Positions 60,905 through 64,000 of a stretch of DNA of 64,000 nt are shown here, in pieces (position 1 is the stretch's first letter; every line of letters starts with the position of its first letter). The notes under the pieces were generated by a model. It did no database searches, was not told the DNA's origin, and saw nothing but the letters and a program-made list of their open reading frames with translations. Both the position numbers and the translations under genes were made by a program. Origin of the DNA: Euborellia annulipes (Eukaryota > Arthropoda > Insecta > Dermaptera > Anisolabididae); NCBI GenBank assembly GCA_023213315.1, contig JAKCPI010015814.1, positions 186,001 through 250,000 of the forward strand. Reading direction: 5' to 3'.

Positions 60905-61330
60905 AATATATTCTAGGGTGTTATGTGTTTGGTCTCTTAAGGAATGAAAGGCCCTCTTATTTATTCAGTGACCTAAAATTCAGGAATACGCAAATCTCTA
61001 GAAATCTCAGGGTGAGTCCGCGGGATTTGCAGATGCCGAAGCATCGAACCGTCACTTATGGGAGGTCGTTCGCTGTCGAATCCGTCAGGGTGTGGAACGG
61101 TGTCCCGGACGACATAAGGAGATCAGGAACTCTAGCCACTTTCAAGTACAAATTTTTCGATCTTTTGTTAAAAGAGCAGAGGGGCGCGATTGCCGTGCGG
61201 CGATGAAGCTGAGGTGAGGAGGACATTGTAGTTATCAGTGATTTGGGAAATGTATAAATATTATTTTCAGATGCTCCAGGAGGCAGTAGCCTCAGAGCAT
61301 AAATAAAAATCTATCTATCTATCTACCTAT
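60905..61330 (+). mobile_element. Non-LTR retrotransposon (LINE) 3' end, copy 1
   Basis: An open frame to 61204 ends with KHRTVTYGRSFAVESVRVWN followed by GVPDDIRRSGTLATFKYKFF, the signature of the C-terminal end of LINE ORF2 proteins downstream of reverse transcriptase. After the stop comes a short 3' UTR and a (CTAT)n-type tail (about 61304-61330). The reverse transcriptase core itself is absent (5' truncation). Confidence 0.75.
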
Positions 61331-62594
61331 CTTCCAGTACCAGGGCGTTTAGCGTGAATAAGCCAGTAAAGTTGCGGGAAAATGGTTTTTCGCAAATATC
61401 TCTAAAACTATGCGCTTTTCCTCAAAAATTCATCTATACAAAAATAATCGAAATTAAATTACAAACAAAAATGGTCTAGAACATAATCAGGCTAAGGTGA
61501 ACGGTTCGGAAGATATAGAGGGGTAAAGTTTGTAATTAATATGAAAATAGACACTGGTATCAGGAAATATTTATATCTTGGTACAGTGAGCGTCACAATT
61601 AAGTCCCCACCTTTAGCCCTAAGTATATGGTATAATATATGGTAAATGGTAAAATAATTTTAAATTTGAAAAAGTAAAATAAAATCATTTGTACCCATGG
61701 GCGTAACTAGAGAATCTGGCTGGGGGGGCCATGGGACCAGCCATCCTCGCTGGGGGGGGGGGGCATGAGACCAGATAACCTCGGTGGGCGAGTCATTCCA
61801 CGTCAAATCGATACACTTTTTAACCTCACCATCTCAGATTATAGAGAAAAATTAATTAAAACAACCCTTGCGTTAGTTTTTTGTCATAATTGGGAAAAAT
61901 TACACAGGCTAACAGTGATTTTGGTACCGGGGGTATTTTGAGCTGATCTCCGAGTATATGCGACGTCCTTTTTCCAAAAATGTCGTCCGTTTTGCTCGAA
62001 TAGCTCTAGTTTTAGAGATATAGAGAATATAACGTTTTAATTGAAATTCTGCTCTAAAGTGGCTCTTATTTTGAGTTTTCTAGATTTTTTTTATGGTGTT
62101 TTCTCTTAAAAATATACAGGTAGCTAAGATACATAGAAAATCTAGAGATTCTGCCCAATCAGAAGTGATTTAGTGGTGCAAAACACGGCTAAAAATTAAA
62201 AAAATTCAATTTTTCCAGCCATCATTCATTCGTGCAAATCGGTTAATTATTAACAAAATTATAAACAAAATAGTTAATCTACAAATCAAAGATAAGAAAA
62301 TTTTATGATTAAGATGTTGTTTTGCTTAGAAGAATTCTTGGGTGTAGTGATAGCGCTGAAATAACAAGTTTATAATTTCTTTAATAATTAACCGATTTGC
62401 ACAAATGAATGATTTCTGGAAAGCTAAAGAGTTACAGAATATCGTACATATATGTTTTTTGCATTCAGAGATGTTAATAAAATTTTAGGGTTGTCTAAAG
62501 TTAAGAAAAACTGGAAAAATTGAATTTTTTTCAACTTTTAACCTTGTTTTGCACCATCTAACGTCACTTCTGATTGGGCAGAATCTCTAGATTT

Positions 62595-62985
62595 TCTGTG
62601 TATCCGTTAGCTGTGGACCGGTGTCCCGGAAGACATTAAGAGATCTAGAAACTCAAATAAGAGCCACTTTCAAGTACAAATTTTTCGATCTTTTGTATTC
62701 TAAAATAGGGGAAAACTTGCGGATTTTTGGGAAAAGGACGTCGCATATACTCGGAGACCTCTAAATCCCCCCGTTACCAAAATCACTTTAGCCTGAGCAG
62801 AGGGGCGCAGATGGCCGTGGGCGATGAAGCTGAGGTGAGGAGGCACATTGGAGTTATCAGTGAATTTTTTTTGGGGGGTGTTTTAAATGTCCTTCTCCTC
62901 CATAAATATTATTTTCAGATGCTTCCAGGAGGCAGTAGCCTCAGAGCATAAATAAAATCTTATCATCCATCTATCTTCCAGTCCC
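62595..62985 (+). pseudogene. LINE 3' end, copy 2, broken
   Basis: Shares GACCGGTGTCCCGGAAGACA, CACTTTCAAGTACAAATTTT, GCAGAGGGGCGC and the 3' end AGGAGGCAGTAGCCTCAGAG with copy 1, but inserted blocks and shifts destroy the frame. Tail (ATCT)-like near 62970. Followed by a direct repeat of 61335-61540. Confidence 0.6.
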
Positions 62986-64000
62986 AGGGCCTTTCAGCGG
63001 AATAAGCCAGTAAAGTTGCCTGGGTAAATGGTTTTTCGCAATTATGTCAAAAACTATGCGCATTTTTCTCAGAAATTCATCTATACAAAAATAATCGAAA
63101 TTAAATTACAAACTAAAATTTCCGGTCTAGAACATCATCAGGCTAAGGGTGTCTGAACGGCTCGGAAGATGACACCTCATTCATCTCTCTATCTCATCTC
63201 TAAAAATTTTAGAGTTATAGATGGGGTTAAGTTTTTTGCCATTAATATGACAAATAGACACTGGCCTATTCTGGAAATATTTGGATATCATTGGTACATT
63301 GAGGTTCTTAGTCTCAATTAAGTCCCCACCTTTAGCCCTAAGTATATGGTATAATATATGGTAACATGGTAAAATAATGTTTAAATTTGAAAAAGTAAGG
63401 GGGGGGGGGAATAAAATCATTTGTACCAGATTTTACGTTTTACCTTTTTGGTCATTAAAATTATTTCACTATACACCATACACTATATAGTATAGTATTT
63501 CACTATATACTATATATATAATAATTTTAATGACCGAAAAGGTAAAACGTAAAATCTGGTATATACCATATATTTAAGGTTAAAGATATCAGGTGGGAAC
63601 TCACTGTACCATGACAACCATTGTTAGAATTACAAATTTTACCCCTCTATATCTCCCGAACCATTCACTTTAACGTGATCATGTACTAGAGCATTTGTGT
63701 TTGTAATTTAATTTCGATTATTTTTGTATAGAAGAATTTTTGCGGAAAAGCTCATAGTTTTCGAGATATTTGCGAAAAACCATTTTCTCCCAGCTTTACC
63801 GGCTTATTCCCACTAAACCCCCCGGTATTGCAAGTGCTAACTCTAGAGTATCTTTCCATTACTAAAATGCAACCTATTCTGAAGATATTAGCCTTCAGAA
63901 AACTCTTGTCCAATTTTGTCGCCAACTCTCGGACTATAACAATTATCCAGAAAAATACATCCCAGATAACTAATTCATTATTATTAATATTCTTTTTTTA

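Larger units (their letters stand above)
60676..64000. repeat. Large nested inverted-repeat insertion in XRN2 intron 4
   Basis: Outer arms: 60770-60890 pairs inversely with 63815-63920 (TTGCATTTTAGTAATGGAAA, CTCTAGAGT). Next pair: 61350-61540 with 63640-63810 (AAAAATAATCGAAATTAAAT and complement). Inner pair: 61900-62250 with 62370-62790 (GAGTATATGCGACGTCCTTT and complement). A small palindrome sits at 63430-63560 (ACCAGATTTTACGTTTTACC and complement). It includes two LINE 3' ends, below. No complete transposase or polymerase frame. Confidence 0.65.

Noticed and set aside
63890..63930. CTGAAGATATTAGCCTTCAG as another ribozyme core
   Set aside because: This is a simple hairpin without a GAAA box; it is part of the outer inverted repeat.
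1..64000. CRISPR arrays, bacterial operons, rRNA genes, complete autonomous transposons, viral polymerase genes
   Set aside because: No supporting repeats, conserved RNA sequence or catalytic protein motifs were seen; the DNA is animal nuclear in character.

Overview
The window is AT-rich animal nuclear DNA: genes split by many introns, GT/AG splice sites, long repeat-filled introns, no operons. The gene content and a (CCTAA)n array, the arthropod telomere motif, inside one SINE point to an arthropod; I cannot name a lower taxon. By reading through splice sites on both strands I recover five genes: a GPI- or membrane-anchored cysteine-rich EB/EGF-like protein (minus, 1354-5136, 5' end not found); a complete C20orf27/UPF0687-family gene (minus, 11984-14239); a complete ADAR2-type RNA adenosine deaminase (plus, 18148-35405); a complete MFSD6-type major facilitator (minus, 51704-57430); and the first four coding exons of the nuclear 5'-3' exoribonuclease XRN2 (plus, from 59209, running out of the window). 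For the three complete genes the joined exons keep frame at every junction and total a multiple of three.

Layout: 0-5.2 kb, cysteine-rich gene with MITEs in its introns; 5.2-12 kb, repeats with no recognised gene; 12-14.3 kb, C20orf27-like gene; 14.3-17.8 kb, a long palindrome with tRNA-like ends plus a SINE broken by a hAT MITE; 18.1-35.4 kb, ADAR, whose introns hold a ~1.5 kb near-perfect palindrome, several fold-back hairpins and hAT MITEs; 35.4-51.7 kb, ADAR 3' flank and a repeat-dominated gene desert; 51.7-57.5 kb, MFSD6; 57.5-59.2 kb, repeats between divergent MFSD6 and XRN2; 59.2-64 kb, start of XRN2 and a large inverted-repeat insertion carrying LINE 3' ends.

The non-coding part is dominated by fold-back elements. 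At least seven carry, in one or both arms, a core CTGANGA...stem...GAAAC followed by GTC or GTT, which fits the hammerhead ribozyme variants with a vestigial stem III known from Penelope-like retroelements. hAT-type MITEs with readable 8-bp target duplications, TA-flanked mariner-type elements and several tRNA-derived SINE families account for most other repeats. The most notable coincidence is that the gene for an enzyme that edits double-stranded RNA has a ~750-bp-arm, nearly identical inverted repeat in its own sense-transcribed intron.
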